A stretch of 64,000 nucleotides of DNA from Sporosarcina globispora (GTDB taxonomy: Bacteria > Bacillota > Bacilli > Bacillales > Cytobacillaceae): NCBI RefSeq assembly GCF_001274725.1, contig NZ_LGUF01000007.1:2239629-2303628 (forward strand), read 5' to 3'. The position numbers and the translations under genes were made by a program. Positions 1-8,099 of the stretch are shown piece after piece; the stretch's first letter is position 1, and every line of letters begins with the position of its first letter. Under the pieces are notes generated by a model. That model worked only from the letters and a program-made list of their open reading frames with translations, did no database searches and was not told the DNA's origin.

Positions 1-504
1 TAAGTCTAAATTTTTGAAGATATCCCCATTCTTCAATTCCAATTTAGCAACTTCATCATGCATCTTCTCAGTCATCTTTTGTAAATAAGCAACATTCCCA
101 CTGATCTTAGCCATTTGATCAAACGCTTTCTGAACCTCAGCAGGTATAAATACCTCATCAATAATTTTGGTGAAATATCCAGAGTCAATTACTGCATTTA
201 GCTCATTTAATTGTTCTGCAAGAGATTTTCCTTTTAACTGAGATTTAAGGTGGGTGAAGTGTTTAATCATCATGAATAATGTGTATTTATGAAGCATATC
301 TTCAGAAATTTTCAATTCATCACCTTCAGCAGAAAGCACAGTTGAAATCTCCTTAATCATTTCTTCAATTAGTGTAGGGGGGAATATTGGATAGAATTTT
401 AATGTGGTTCCATCCTCAAATTCATATTGCTCTTGTGAATGGTATTGTTTTGCTGCTTTTTTCATTTGTGTAAATTTAATTTCTGTGTTTTGTTTCTTAG
501 CCAT
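1..504 (-). CDS. Tail assembly chaperone candidate (partial, runs off left edge)
   Basis: An open frame starts at the ATG at 502-504 (MAKKQNTEIKFTQMKK) behind a clean AAGGAGG site and stays open to base 1, so at least 168 residues are present and the C terminus is missing. The protein is acidic and helical, with no motif I can name. Its place after the tail tube gene, where tailed phages normally encode the tail assembly chaperone ahead of the tape measure, suggests that role. This is inference from position and size only. The neighbouring nuclease gene (588-1949) separates it from the tail tube, which looks like an insertion. Confidence 0.5.
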   Translation of the reverse strand, partial: MAKKQNTEIKFTQMKKAAKQYHSQEQYEFEDGTTLKFYPIFPPTLIEEMIKEISTVLSAEGDELKISEDMLHKYTLFMMIKHFTHLKSQLKGKSLAEQLNELNAVIDSGYFTKIIDEVFIPAEVQKAFDQMAKISGNVAYLQKMTEKMHDEVAKLELKNGDIFKNLDL

Positions 505-587
505 TTATTGCTTCCTCCTTTTTATCCCTTTATTTCTAAATAAAACTTTGATTTTATAAAAACTTAAAAAAAAAATACACTCACTTT

Positions 588-1949
588 TTAGTTAGTGGGT
601 GTAAGGGTTTGTGCAACTTTTTTACTTCTTGCCTCATATGCAGTAATTAATTTGAATTTTTCAGCAAAGTCCTTTATAGAATCATACCTTTTCATAACTT
701 CTTTATAAAGAAATTCATGTTCGTTTTCTCTCATGACACCAAAGGAAGGTAATGCTTCTTTATATTTACTAAATTTCATTATTTCCTTAAGTAATTCTTC
801 ATCAGACATATCATGTAAAGTGAAAGTTGATACAAGTCTATCCTTTACTTCAATAAAGGGTAACTCTAAATATGATGAGAAAATTGAGTATAATTTCTTT
901 TTTATCATTCCCATAGAATTATAGAAAATATCAGGATTTACAGAAATTAATTTAATATTATACTTATTATATAGACTCATTTTTTCTTTCATCACAGAAT
1001 CATAATCATACAATTTTCTTTGTCCATTAAAAGTTTTCATTCCGCCCCATACTTCAACATGAATTTCATTATTCGGAAGATAAAAGGTAAAATCACTTCG
1101 ATAGTTTAAGTTAGAGTCGTACTTTTTAAATGGGTATTGCTCTCTTTTGTAAGGAATGTTTTGAGCGATTAAATAATTGGCTGTAATTAATTCAAAATTA
1201 GACTTATTTATAAAACCTTTATTATCGACTAAATGTACCTTATTGTTGTAACCCATTGAATCCCTTATTTCATTTAGGGTTCCATGTTTCTGATAGTCTG
1301 AAGTGTGAATTTTCAATTCCTTAGATAGAATTCTCTGATCAGGAAAAAATCCATATTCAGTAATAAATTTTTCAATTTTAGATTTTATTTCTTCTAGAGG
1401 CATAATGTATCCATTAGGTTTTCTTTTCTGGATATCGTTAATTTCATACCCTAACTTATTAACCAGTTGACTCAAATCTAAATTTAAATTTTTAATAGCC
1501 CAAGAAATCATATCCCAATTTTTATTTTGTTCCTTATCATCACTTTTACCTGTAAAGCCATTGAACTTAATATATTCCTTAAGTTCTTTCTCTATATTTT
1601 CAATAATCGACCAGTAACCACGAGCACTAGAATCAACTATTAACTTGTTTTCTATTTTATAATTGGTTATTTCCATTCTTTTCTTATGCCAACAATTTTT
1701 ACATGCATCCTTTTTAAAAAAATCATATTTTGTTCTAATGTAATCACAATACCTAATGAAATAGGAATTTGGACAATAATCACATTTAACAAATAATTCT
1801 TTACCTGAGCTTTTTGGTAAATCATCAATACCTACATCAATACTACTGCCTACTGTTACATTTATATATTCTTTTTCCAAGTAGATTTTTTTATTTCTTG
1901 GAGTTATGTTCACTTTTACTGTTTTAGTCATTAACATTTTCAACACCAT
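588..1949 (-). CDS. Homing-type nuclease, PD-(D/E)XK / VSR-like, with N-terminal zinc finger
   Basis: The 453-residue frame begins with a zinc-finger-like stretch (CDYC near residue 56 and CKNC near residue 82). Its middle is rich in repeats resembling DNA-binding modules. A nuclease core lies around residues 255-350: RSDFTFYLP, then HVEVWGG, giving the D...ExW pattern of Vsr-like/EDxHD endonucleases. Such enzymes cut phage DNA at specific sites and spread themselves. It sits alone between two structural genes and has its own promoter candidate upstream (2044-2072), as expected of a free-standing homing gene. Starts at 1949, 1937 and 1931 are all possible; GGGATGG lies just upstream of the 1937 ATG. 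It may be the mobile partner of the nearby group I intron. Confidence 0.65.
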   Translation of the reverse strand: MVLKMLMTKTVKVNITPRNKKIYLEKEYINVTVGSSIDVGIDDLPKSSGKELFVKCDYCPNSYFIRYCDYIRTKYDFFKKDACKNCWHKKRMEITNYKIENKLIVDSSARGYWSIIENIEKELKEYIKFNGFTGKSDDKEQNKNWDMISWAIKNLNLDLSQLVNKLGYEINDIQKRKPNGYIMPLEEIKSKIEKFITEYGFFPDQRILSKELKIHTSDYQKHGTLNEIRDSMGYNNKVHLVDNKGFINKSNFELITANYLIAQNIPYKREQYPFKKYDSNLNYRSDFTFYLPNNEIHVEVWGGMKTFNGQRKLYDYDSVMKEKMSLYNKYNIKLISVNPDIFYNSMGMIKKKLYSIFSSYLELPFIEVKDRLVSTFTLHDMSDEELLKEIMKFSKYKEALPSFGVMRENEHEFLYKEVMKRYDSIKDFAEKFKLITAYEARSKKVAQTLTPTN

Positions 1950-2043
1950 CCCTAGTGTATTATCCCTCTAAAAAGTTAGGAAGAGAGGTGGGATTTACCT
2001 CTCTTATCAGTTGAGTTAATTAGGCTAAACTTATCCTGATTAA

Positions 2044-2072
2044 ATTATATTAAATTATTTAATAATAGTCAA
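2044..2072 (-). promoter_or_regulatory. Sigma-A-like promoter with AT-box in spacer (minus strand)
   Basis: On the minus strand TTGACT (2072-2067) and TATAAT (2049-2044) are separated by exactly 17 bp. The spacer contains ATTATTAAATAATTTAA, the same box found in at least ten other promoters of this window. It would transcribe the nuclease gene at 588-1949. Confidence 0.7.
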
Positions 2073-2087
2073 TGTCATTTCGGATTT

Positions 2088-2318
2088 TTATTTAATTTTT
2101 TCGAATTTAATTGAATGCGGATCTTTTAAGTCTCCAAAATAGGAAACCTCAATCTCATTTCCGACATGCGCTTTGAAATCTTTATCAAAGTACACTCTCA
2201 TTCTCCATCCTTGAACATTAACAATAACTGAGTTTTCTTCTTTATCGTGTACTGCTAATGTTATTTTCTTAATTTCTGGTTGAACTTCTTTCTTTTCAAT
2301 ATTAATTTCTTTTTTCAA
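2088..2318 (-). CDS. Small conserved-looking protein, function unknown
   Basis: 76 residues. It starts at the ATG at 2318 behind GGGAGGTGTG. The N-terminal 20 residues are Lys/Glu-rich. The rest looks like a compact beta-rich domain (ITLAVHDKEENSVIVNVQGW, then VGNEIEVSYFGD). It lies directly after tail tube exon 2 on the same strand, so it is probably co-transcribed and could be a small virion or tail protein. I do not recognise a family. Confidence 0.65.
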   Translation of the reverse strand: MKKEINIEKKEVQPEIKKITLAVHDKEENSVIVNVQGWRMRVYFDKDFKAHVGNEIEVSYFGDLKDPHSIKFEKIK

Positions 2319-2383
2319 AGTTTAACACACCTCCCATAAAGGGGAGAGGAGGGCATTGTTCCTCCTCTGTATTTGATTATTTA

Positions 2384-3445
2384 TTATACAATGGCATTGT
2401 CATCGTATACTACAAGTTCCCACATGTCTGTGTTAACTGCTGATTTAAGAATTTCCATGTTCAAGTCAAGAACTGCAGGATCTCCATCTGCACTAACGTT
2501 ATTCTTCATATAGATTCGCTACATCTATACCGTCAAATTATTGACTGCTTTATGTTTCCATAAAGACGAGACTATATCAAAATCTTCAGCTCGAACTGTT
2601 AAGATTTCACCCATTTCCACTACCAATCGCTTGTAGTGTACGGCTTTCGCCTAGTCGTTGCACCTTCCGAATAGTCGGCTTGGCTCAAGATTGTCCTCAG
2701 CGTTATCTGTTAGGAGTTTCCTTGAATTAAGGTGATTTCGATATGATATTTCTATCATAAAGCCCAAAGTTTAGGAAAGGTTAAAGTTGTCCTCGAACTT
2801 AGCGTTTGGAATACGTAACTGACCTTGGAATGCTGCTTTAGTGAATTCATCAACTACTAAGCAATCAAGCACAACACGGAAAGACTTACCGAATTGGTCA
2901 GAAGTAACTTTAATTGTTTTAGCATCAGTTGCAGTATTCACTTGGTAATAAATACGGAATTGAGTTCCGTTAGTAACTGCAGAGTTAAAAGTTAATTCTT
3001 TACCAACTACAGAATACGCTTTTGGTTCAGAAGCAGGTGCACCAAGGGTATATTCTTCTCCATTTGTTCCGTCTGGATTTAATTTGAATACAGATACAAT
3101 TGCTCCTTGAGGAGTCTTATCAAGAGTGATTTTACTAGAAGTTACTGATCCAACTTCATTACGGTCTACTTTCTTAGTGCCAGCCACAAGATCATTACCA
3201 GTTAACATTGCGATTGCTGCATTGTCAAAAATAGCATCTTGAAGAGTAATTTTCGCTTCACGGTTAGACGAGAAACCAACTAATTTAGCGTTACCACGAC
3301 CACCACGAGCATAAACTGTTTCACCAGTTGTCTCTACTCCAGAAGTCTTAAGAGTTGTTAATGTGACCCTTGCTTTACCAGTAGTAAGGTCATAGAATGT
3401 AGCGATACCGGCTTCTTTTATCGCCCAGCGATTAGGTGTTGCCAT
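2384..3445 (-). CDS. Major tail tube protein, split by a group I intron
   Basis: Exon 1 is 3445-2777 (223 codons, MATPNRWAIKEAGIATFYDL). Read straight on, it stops three bases into a group I intron. Exon 2 (2506-2384) restores the frame and gives a natural C terminus: KNNVSADGDPAVLDLN, then NTDMWELVVYDDNAIV, ending in tandem TAA stops. The predicted spliced protein has 263 residues. The (S/N)AEGDP-like then DxMWELxxYE ending is typical of tail tube proteins of siphophages, and the middle contains an Ig-like segment (residues ~100-165). Without splicing, the protein would lose its last 40 residues. Function call is from the C-terminal signature plus position between capsid and tail chaperone. 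Splice junctions are inferred from frame and pairing. Confidence 0.8.
2507..2776 (-). ncRNA. Group I self-splicing intron, ORF-less
   Basis: Between the two tail tube exons the minus strand carries group I landmarks. These are a GAAA-capped P2 hairpin (2758-2743), the R/S core with P7 pairing of GACTA (2656-2652) to TAGTC (2574-2570), a GGC-GAAA-GCC hairpin (2651-2642), a GATATAGTC S segment, and a P9 hairpin CTTTATG-GAAA-CATAAAG (2565-2548). The 5' exon ends in U (AACCTT) and can pair with GGGCTT just downstream, with one C-C mismatch. The intron ends in G before AAG. The element is 270 nt with no internal reading frame. Exact ends could shift by a few bases (AAG can stay in or out of the exon while keeping frame). 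Confidence 0.85.
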
Positions 3446-3471
3446 TAATAATCATCCTTTCAAATATTAAA

Positions 3472-4206
3472 TTATTTTATTTTAATAACGTTAGCCCAAT
3501 TAATATCAGGTAACTTTATTTTTGAACCATCAATATTACCTGTATAAATCCCTGTCATGGTTTGCTGATAACTATCAACTAAGCCTAACCTGTAATAGCC
3601 GTCATAGAGTTGATATATCGTTAATCTAAGAATTTTCTTAATTCCATCAGTTCTCCAAGAGACAGCAGACAATATACTATGTAAGTTGATTTTTTGTTCT
3701 TTTTTCTTTAGTTTTTCTAACATTGCTTTTCTCTTTTTCTGCTCTTCCATGAATTTTCTTGCTCTTTCATTTCCTGCTTGATACTCTTCCTCTTTGCTTT
3801 CTTCAGGAATAAAGTTTCCTATCCTAATCATCTTCTTTATCAAGTCCCACTTTTCCTGAGTCAAAATAGCATTTTCACTTAATTCATCAAAATAAATTAA
3901 TCCATTTTCAAACAACATGGGTTCACTATCAAAGAAGGTTCTTAGTGCATCAAACATTGTTTCTCTGAATGAAGGGTCATGCAGCATTAATGAGGCAAGT
4001 ACGTCCATATCACTATAATCGCTTATGTCTTCACTAGTTGATTCCAATTGACTTTTAGAAAATAGTATTCTAGAAAGGTGCATATGATATAAGTTTTCGC
4101 TCATTCCTATAACCCGTTTAATAGTAGGAAGTTGAAAGTTACCTATTCCTTCAACATAAACAGGAGTATTAGCAAGCAACTTTAATTTAATTTCATCTTC
4201 ATTCAT
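3472..4206 (-). CDS. Structural/tail assembly protein, function unknown
   Basis: About 244 residues from the ATG at 4206. A GTG at 4215 is in frame, but AGGTTGTGAT is better spaced for 4206. The sequence is helical with a charged Lys/Glu-rich coiled-coil stretch (FMEEQKKRKAMLEKLKKKEQ, residues ~155-175). It lies between the tail terminator candidate and the tail tube gene, in tight minus-strand spacing. SPbeta-like phages have a protein of similar size here. I cannot assign it beyond a likely morphogenesis role. Confidence 0.6.
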   Translation of the reverse strand: MNEDEIKLKLLANTPVYVEGIGNFQLPTIKRVIGMSENLYHMHLSRILFSKSQLESTSEDISDYSDMDVLASLMLHDPSFRETMFDALRTFFDSEPMLFENGLIYFDELSENAILTQEKWDLIKKMIRIGNFIPEESKEEEYQAGNERARKFMEEQKKRKAMLEKLKKKEQKINLHSILSAVSWRTDGIKKILRLTIYQLYDGYYRLGLVDSYQQTMTGIYTGNIDGSKIKLPDINWANVIKIK

Positions 4207-4218
4207 GGTAATCACAAC

Positions 4219-4698
4219 CTAATAATTCTCACTTACAAATTCGTAAATGTATTTATACCCGATGTACCCACTTGGAGGATTACCAATTATAAACATTTGA
4301 TCAGATTTAGTTTTACTAAATCCTGTAATATGTTCATCATGAAGAATTCCATTAAGTCTATCAGCAATCCAAAGCGATCTAGCATCATTTGAGTCATACT
4401 TATCAATGTGACAATAAATATCGAATACTACGTCTTGGTGAGCGAAGTGAGAATTTGACCTACCATTATTTCTATTTCCAAAATAAACACAGACTCTACA
4501 AATCTCTTTATTGGTAATATCATCAGTTTTGGGAGATCTCATGATTCTTTCTTTGCGAATATCAGCATAATCAGGTAAACTCTTAACATCCTGTTTACTT
4601 TGATTCAAAGGATCAGTAGGGTAATAGAGTAGACGAAGTAGTTCTTCATCATTCCCAACAACTTTGAAAATATCAATAAGATTCTTTCGTAACTCCAT
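4219..4698 (-). CDS. Tail terminator / tail completion protein candidate
   Basis: 159 residues. The pattern of a helical N terminus, a central beta region (VCVYFGNRN, VVFDIYCHID), then a short helix RSLWIADRLNGILHDE and a C-terminal strand (YIGYKYIYEFVSENY) resembles small neck or tail-terminator proteins that cap the tail at the head junction. It is placed correctly, after the head-closure candidate and before the tail tube. No diagnostic motif, so the call rests on predicted fold pattern and order. Confidence 0.5.
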   Translation of the reverse strand: MELRKNLIDIFKVVGNDEELLRLLYYPTDPLNQSKQDVKSLPDYADIRKERIMRSPKTDDITNKEICRVCVYFGNRNNGRSNSHFAHQDVVFDIYCHIDKYDSNDARSLWIADRLNGILHDEHITGFSKTKSDQMFIIGNPPSGYIGYKYIYEFVSENY

Positions 4699-4701
4699 TT
4701 A

Positions 4702-5328
4702 CTACACCCTCTTTCCCTTGATGATTACTAATCCAGTTTGATTAATTGCCTTAGTGTAATCAATTCCAATAATTTTATATGTGGCATTGTACATTTTAAA
4801 TTCTTTACCTTCTAAAATGTTTTCACTTTCAGTGTATGGAATTGTAACTTCTATCTGCCCTTCAGGTAAATTAATAGGTTCATCTGTATTAGCAGACTGC
4901 ATGCTCGTACTTACTATACAAGGAGAAGTGACCTCTGTTACTGTATCTTCATAAATAGGTTCATCGAACTCATTGTAACCAATTAAAACACTTGTTTTAT
5001 TGGAACTGATAGGAAATGTTGAGTTGCAAAGTTGAATCTCTGCTTTTCTATAAATCTTATTATCTTCTGGCAATGTAGTAATTAACCAATTCAACTCTCT
5101 AACTTTTAATAAGTTTCCTCGTTCGATATCTTGAATTCGCCCAATTACTTTCTTAGTCTCACTGTTGCTATCCCACTTTTCATAAATTAAAACTTTAGAG
5201 TGAATTGAATCATTAATAATAACTTCATATCCTGCAAACCCATCTAATGATTGCTCTAATATTAACAGTCCATCATGAGTTATTTTGTCATTAGTATTTA
5301 AACCATGATAATTACTATAGTCCTTCAT
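4702..5328 (-). CDS. Head closure / neck protein candidate
   Basis: 209 residues from the ATG at 5328, which has GGTGAT five bases upstream. A longer frame from TTG 5346 is possible but lies inside the preceding gene. The beta-rich sequence (LNWLITTLPEDNKIYRKAEI, then NATYKIIGIDYTKAINQTG) matches the pattern of head-tail joining proteins that bind the ring adaptor. It overlaps the 3' end of the gene at 5315-5560, so translation is likely coupled. Confidence 0.5.
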   Translation of the reverse strand: MKDYSNYHGLNTNDKITHDGLLILEQSLDGFAGYEVIINDSIHSKVLIYEKWDSNSETKKVIGRIQDIERGNLLKVRELNWLITTLPEDNKIYRKAEIQLCNSTFPISSNKTSVLIGYNEFDEPIYEDTVTEVTSPCIVSTSMQSANTDEPINLPEGQIEVTIPYTESENILEGKEFKMYNATYKIIGIDYTKAINQTGLVIIKGKRV

Positions 5329-5560
5329 TTTCATCACCACATTCAATATGTAAATGATTAGTTAACTTAGTAATATCAGCACTAACTGTCAACAAGATAT
5401 CTCGGATTTCAGCTAACTGAGGATCATCAAGTAGTTTCTTGTCCAAATAAGACTCAAGTAAATACAGTACAGAATTATTACGCTTACTTAATCTAGAACA
5501 ATGAGTATAAAGGCTCTCTAACTCCTTGGAATGAGGATTTACAATCTTAACTTCAATCAT
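5315..5560 (-). CDS. Small neck-region protein, function unknown
   Basis: 81 residues, entirely helical in appearance, with heptad-like spacing (LSKRNNSVLYLLESYLDKKL). Its start overlaps the stop of the adaptor candidate by four bases (ATGA type) and its end overlaps the next gene, so it belongs to one translationally coupled neck cluster. I recognise no family. Confidence 0.6.
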   Translation of the reverse strand: MIEVKIVNPHSKELESLYTHCSRLSKRNNSVLYLLESYLDKKLLDDPQLAEIRDILLTVSADITKLTNHLHIECGDENEGL

Positions 5561-5952
5561 AAGAAATCCTCCTCAGTGTACATAATTAGAGTATCAATTG
5601 TTCTTTCTTGCTCTTTCACAGAAGTCTCCAATGATCTAAGTTGAGTACCAAAGTTCCTAAGTCCCACATCAGAACTAAATGGCTGCCATAATGACTCAAA
5701 GTAAGTTTTTTGGTTAACTAAGAAAAGCAAACGAATATAATGTGCAAGAATCAGTAGACTGTCTTCAGACAATTCTTCACTCACTGTTTCAGTAATATCG
5801 TCACACATTATTTTCTTACGTAGTCGATTATTAAAATGCATTGTAGCGTTTCTGATTTGCTCATAGATTTTCTCGGGTGTGTTAGGTAAATCAATATCTG
5901 AAACCTTACAATTGTTTAAGAAAGTCTGCCAAATTTGATCATAGGTGGTCAT
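5557..5952 (-). CDS. Head-tail adaptor (connector ring) candidate
   Basis: 131 residues, helical. The start MTTYDQIWQTFLNNCKV, a central SEDSLLILAHYIRLLFL helix and the C-terminal RNFGTQLRSLETSVKEQER helix resemble gp6/gp15-type adaptor proteins that dock on the portal. It is the first gene of a coupled neck cluster downstream of the capsid genes. Confidence is limited because these proteins are recognised mainly by structure. Confidence 0.55.
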   Translation of the reverse strand: MTTYDQIWQTFLNNCKVSDIDLPNTPEKIYEQIRNATMHFNNRLRKKIMCDDITETVSEELSEDSLLILAHYIRLLFLVNQKTYFESLWQPFSSDVGLRNFGTQLRSLETSVKEQERTIDTLIMYTEEDFL

Positions 5953-5966
5953 AACTCAGCCACCCC

Positions 5967-6431
5967 TTAATCAAACAAAATATCAGAATCTACGCCCATC
6001 CACTCTGATAGAAAATCTAATTTACCTTTTGTTAGATCATCTTTTAATGCAGACGCAACTTCAATTACAAACTGTTTTTCTGAATCAACAGTAATTTTCT
6101 TAAGTTCAGCCTTCATTTTGTTTATGTTTCCACCAAGTAATTTTTCGATTTCTTCTTTGGAGTGAGTGTTATTCTCATATGTTTCAATTTCAACAATTCC
6201 ATCTTTAACATCTTTTGTGAATTCATTATCTTCAACAATAACTAGTTCACCTTTGTCGAAGCACACACTGTTCATTTGAAGCCATTCTACAACCTCTTTA
6301 GGTACTTCTTTAGTGTCTATTTTTCCATTACGGCTACCAGCCCAAGACCATTGACGATTTGAACCGTCTGCATCATATCTAACAAAGTAAGAAGTGTTTC
6401 TGTGTCTTGCCAATTTAATTTTTTCAGCCAT
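5967..6431 (-). CDS. Small capsid-region protein, function unknown
   Basis: 154 residues from the ATG at 6431, chosen because AGGAGGAG sits just upstream. The 18 extra codons to 6485 run through a hairpin (GGTGG...CCACC, 6461-6482) that more likely lies in the leader. The N terminus ([20 protein letters not shown]) looks beta-rich and the C terminus helical and acidic. It lies between the major capsid gene and the connector genes, so a head or connector-associated role is plausible. Confidence 0.6.
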   Translation of the reverse strand: MAEKIKLARHRNTSYFVRYDADGSNRQWSWAGSRNGKIDTKEVPKEVVEWLQMNSVCFDKGELVIVEDNEFTKDVKDGIVEIETYENNTHSKEEIEKLLGGNINKMKAELKKITVDSEKQFVIEVASALKDDLTKGKLDFLSEWMGVDSDILFD

Positions 6432-6502
6432 TTTTAAATCTCCTCCTAATATCCTAAAAGGTGGCAGATAATCCACCACCTTCAAATTATTTAATTAAAT
6501 TA

Positions 6503-7519
6503 TTATAGAGTTACTGCAGCTTGCTCTTCAATTACACCGATTGCTTCACCAAATACAAGGTTGATAGAAACATCTTGAGTAATCTTCATTTTTACTCGCT
6601 CGTCTTCGATATCTTGTTCAGTTTGTTGACGTAATCCACCGTACTCAATTACAGAGAATGGCTTTTGCTCAACTCCACCAGCAAACATGTAACCTTTGTT
6701 TACAGGAAGTTCAACTTTAGAGTTGGAAGCATCAGTAAATGGATTTACAAGGTTAACCGCAGTAGTACGTGCAATACGAGTAGGGTTAAGAGCAGTAAGC
6801 AACTCGTCTTTAATACCATCAGTTAAAAGGTTCTTGAAAGTACTGTCAGTAGCTTGCTGCATTGCAAAGTAGTCAATTAGTAAAGAGTCACCAACAAATA
6901 CTGGACGACCACCATAACGCTGAAGAACAGAAGCAACTTTGTTATACTCTTGAATAGTGATGTTAGAACCAGTTTTAACGTTAGCAGCAGGGATCTTTCC
7001 ACTTGCAATTGCTTGAGCAGTTAAAGCGTTAATTTTGTCTAGGTATAGACGAACTTTAGCATTAGCAACATCGTTAACTAATTTACGGAAATACGTTTCA
7101 GATTCTTTTACAAGATCAAGTGGCTCATAGTAGAAACCAGTAGAAAGATGAGCAGGTACAGCAAAGATTGACTTTTTACCTTCTACACGTACTAGGTCTA
7201 CGCCAGAACCAGTAGCAGACCAAACAACTTTCGCTTTGTTCTTTTGAGGAATCTTAAGCTCTTTGATGTTTCCACGAGTCTCAGAATCAACATTTGCAAA
7301 AATGCTAAGTAGGTTAGTTACCATAGGTTTTGCAATTTCATCAGCAGTTTCAACTACAAGTTGGTTAAATTGGTGAAGCATAGAAGGATCTGGATTAGCA
7401 GAACCGTCACCAAATACTTTTGTAATGTATGCTTTAATATCAGCAGAATCAGTTTCTTCCATCTTGCTATTGTATACACGGCTAAATAAGCCTTTTAATT
7501 TCATGCTATCAAGTTTCAT
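6503..7519 (-). CDS. Major capsid protein
   Basis: 338 residues. The size, its place behind a protease/scaffold gene and a decoration candidate, and the sequence pattern (VKTGSNITIQEYNKVASVLQ, RPVFVGDSLLIDYFAMQQAT, then ...DVSINLVFGEAIGVIEE at the end) fit a HK97-fold major capsid protein of the SPbeta-like type. The C-terminal part ends in strands typical of the P domain and A domain. A ribosome site AAAAAGGAG precedes the ATG at 7519. Codon choice is regular, as expected of a highly expressed gene. Confidence 0.75.
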   Translation of the reverse strand: MKLDSMKLKGLFSRVYNSKMEETDSADIKAYITKVFGDGSANPDPSMLHQFNQLVVETADEIAKPMVTNLLSIFANVDSETRGNIKELKIPQKNKAKVVWSATGSGVDLVRVEGKKSIFAVPAHLSTGFYYEPLDLVKESETYFRKLVNDVANAKVRLYLDKINALTAQAIASGKIPAANVKTGSNITIQEYNKVASVLQRYGGRPVFVGDSLLIDYFAMQQATDSTFKNLLTDGIKDELLTALNPTRIARTTAVNLVNPFTDASNSKVELPVNKGYMFAGGVEQKPFSVIEYGGLRQQTEQDIEDERVKMKITQDVSINLVFGEAIGVIEEQAAVTL

Positions 7520-7555
7520 AATATATTAATCTCCTTTTTATTAAAATAATTTAAA

Positions 7556-8071
7556 TTAAGCTTCAATTACTTCTAAGCGAACAAGTGCTTGACCAATAGT
7601 GTATTCCATATCATCTTCGTTAGAAACAACTAGGAATTTTGCTTTTGCTGTAGCGTAATCAGCATGAGTACCATCATGAATTAAGAATTTCTTAGATGTG
7701 GGATCAAAATGAGCAACTTTTCCATTTGTAGGAGCACCAGTGAAAGCAGAAGTGTCGAAACGAGTGTAACCTTCTTCAAGAATTACGATTCTTGCACGTT
7801 CTCCAACTGCATTGTAAAAATCAGCCATTGCTTCGCCAAGATAGCGAGTCTCAGGAGCAGCAACCAAGTATGCTTTCTTATCAACCGCAGAAAGTTGCTT
7901 TGCAACACGCTCTCCATCAGTATTGAATCCAAGCTCAACAAGTGTAAAGTTATCTACATCTGCACCTTCAATTAATGCACCATTTGCTACAGTTTTTACC
8001 TTTAAAGAATTTAAGTTCCCAACAGCATGAGTTCCTACTTGTTGTAAAGCTTTTAAAATACGACTTGCCAT
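7556..8071 (-). CDS. Capsid decoration/stabilising protein candidate
   Basis: 171 residues starting MASRILKALQQVGTHAVGNL behind AGGAGG. It is rich in Ala/Gly/Val strands with few charged clusters. Small genes between scaffold and major capsid commonly encode a decoration (head-stabilising) protein, and the composition fits an abundant virion protein. No motif decides it. Confidence 0.55.
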   Translation of the reverse strand: MASRILKALQQVGTHAVGNLNSLKVKTVANGALIEGADVDNFTLVELGFNTDGERVAKQLSAVDKKAYLVAAPETRYLGEAMADFYNAVGERARIVILEEGYTRFDTSAFTGAPTNGKVAHFDPTSKKFLIHDGTHADYATAKAKFLVVSNEDDMEYTIGQALVRLEVIEA

Positions 8072-8099
8072 TTTATTTTCCTCCTAATATTAGTTTATT

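Noticed and set aside
2384-2776. Frameshifted or decayed tail gene instead of an intron
   Set aside because: The joined frame is exact, the second part is intact, and the gap carries ordered group I core elements.
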